A DNA stretch of 7,862 nt. It comes from Wenzhouxiangella sp. Lineage in GTDB: Bacteria; Pseudomonadota; Gammaproteobacteria; Xanthomonadales; Wenzhouxiangellaceae. The stretch spans positions 1 to 7,862 of the forward strand of contig SKKM01000290.1 in the NCBI GenBank assembly GCA_007121485.1, read 5' to 3'. The translations under genes were made by a program, and so were the position numbers. Below are positions 7,404 through 7,862 of this stretch, in pieces. Numbering within the stretch: position 1 is the first letter of the stretch; every line of letters begins with the position of its first letter. The notes under the pieces were generated by a model. It saw nothing but the letters and a program-made list of their open reading frames with translations, ran no database searches and was not told the DNA's origin.

Positions 7404-7862
7404 TCAGTCCAGCGGCACCAGGTAGGCCACGCCGCGGCGGCGAATCTCCAGGGCCAGCTCGTCCTCGGAATGGGGAAAGCGGCCGCGCAGTTCGGCCAGG
7501 TCGCGCACGCGGGCCTGGTTGACGGCCACGATGACGTCACCCGCCCGCAGGCCGGACTGCCAGGCCCGGCTGTTGCGGCGCACCTCTTCGACCAGGGCGC
7601 CGGGCAGGCGCATGCGCTCAGGCACGCGCACCAGCATCATCCCGTCGAGCCGATCATCCAGCCGGCGTCCCGAAATTCTTGCGTCCAGATCTTCGCGCAG
7701 ACGCACCTCCACCTGCTCCGGGCGGCCGCCCCGCAGGAACTCCACCGTCACCGCCTAGTCGACCGGCAGCAGACCCTCGATGGCGCGCAGCATCTGGGCG
7801 TCGCGCACGGTGCGCTGGTCGATGCGCAGGATCACGTCGCCGGGCTGCAGCCCGGCCTGCTG
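7404..7862 (-). pseudogene. DegQ/HtrA-like periplasmic serine protease, C-terminal part, broken by an in-frame TAG
   Basis: Read on the minus strand from the right edge, one continuous frame gives the end of a first PDZ domain (QQAGLQPGDVILRID, then AIEGLLPVD), a TAG at 7757-7755, then AVTVEFLRGGRPEQVEVRL, which is the expected continuation of that same PDZ domain. A second PDZ domain follows (SGLRAGDVIVAVNQ) and ends at TGA 7406-7404. The order of two PDZ domains at the C-terminus is that of the DegP/DegQ family, periplasmic proteases and chaperones for misfolded envelope proteins. The catalytic domain and signal peptide lie outside the window. Homology and frame are the same on both sides of the TAG, so this is a single nonsense change (for example from CAG, TCG or GAG), not a frameshift. 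If real, the product loses the end of PDZ1 and all of PDZ2, though the protease domain might still be made. A sequencing error or stop-codon suppression are the alternatives. A GTG at 7751 is the first possible restart downstream, but with no sign of a true start. Confidence 0.82.

Noticed and set aside
7404..7751. A short separate gene starting at GTG 7751 on the minus strand
   Set aside because: The protein begins in the middle of a PDZ domain whose first part is in the same frame just upstream of the TAG, and no start signal is seen, so it is the downstream part of a broken degQ-like gene.

Overview
The window is GC-rich, densely packed bacterial DNA. High GC, four-base gene overlaps and protein types usual in Proteobacteria suggest a gammaproteobacterium. 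Order-level placement (Xanthomonadales or Chromatiales relatives) is only a guess, because no rRNA or other phylogenetic marker is present.

Layout. Bases 1-42 are the 3' end of a plus-strand gene too short to identify. From 50 to 7242 four plus-strand genes form one apparent operon: (1) a 927-aa membrane histidine kinase whose N-terminal half is an SLC5 (sodium/solute symporter-like) module, as in CbrA/CrbS-type sensors; (2) a 124-aa response regulator made only of a receiver domain; (3) a 731-aa membrane protein with a HAMP/PAS region, a histidine-kinase-like core that has lost its key residues, and a complete DEDDh (DnaQ/epsilon-type) 3'-5' exonuclease domain at the C-terminus; (4) a 605-aa protein with a cyclic-nucleotide-binding-like domain, a CBS pair, a DUF294/GlnD-like nucleotidyltransferase domain and a DUF294 C-terminal domain. 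Genes 1/2 overlap as ATGA and genes 2/3 as GTGA, so translational coupling is likely. Gene 4 follows 28 bases after gene 3 with its own ribosome binding site.

Between the operon and the next, convergent, gene (7243-7403) lies a 133-base inverted-repeat element. Its 29-base arms match at 26 positions and are built from 10-base tandem units. The minus-strand gene beyond it (7404 to the right edge) is the C-terminal part of a DegQ/HtrA-like periplasmic protease. Its reading frame is broken by a single in-frame TAG at 7757-7755 inside the first PDZ domain.

How it may work together. The SLC5 kinase would sense a solute and phosphorylate the lone receiver. No DNA-binding output is encoded here. 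The two partner proteins are a membrane-anchored nuclease with a dead-kinase-like regulatory half, and a CBS/nucleotidyltransferase protein. From memory, related exonuclease plus CBS/DUF294 pairs sit beside acetate permease genes in Pseudomonas, and CrbS-type SLC5 kinases control acetate use in Vibrio, so a role in carboxylate (acetate) utilisation is a reasonable guess. The pairing of a nuclease and a nucleotidyltransferase with a two-component system remains functionally unexplained and is the most interesting part of the window.
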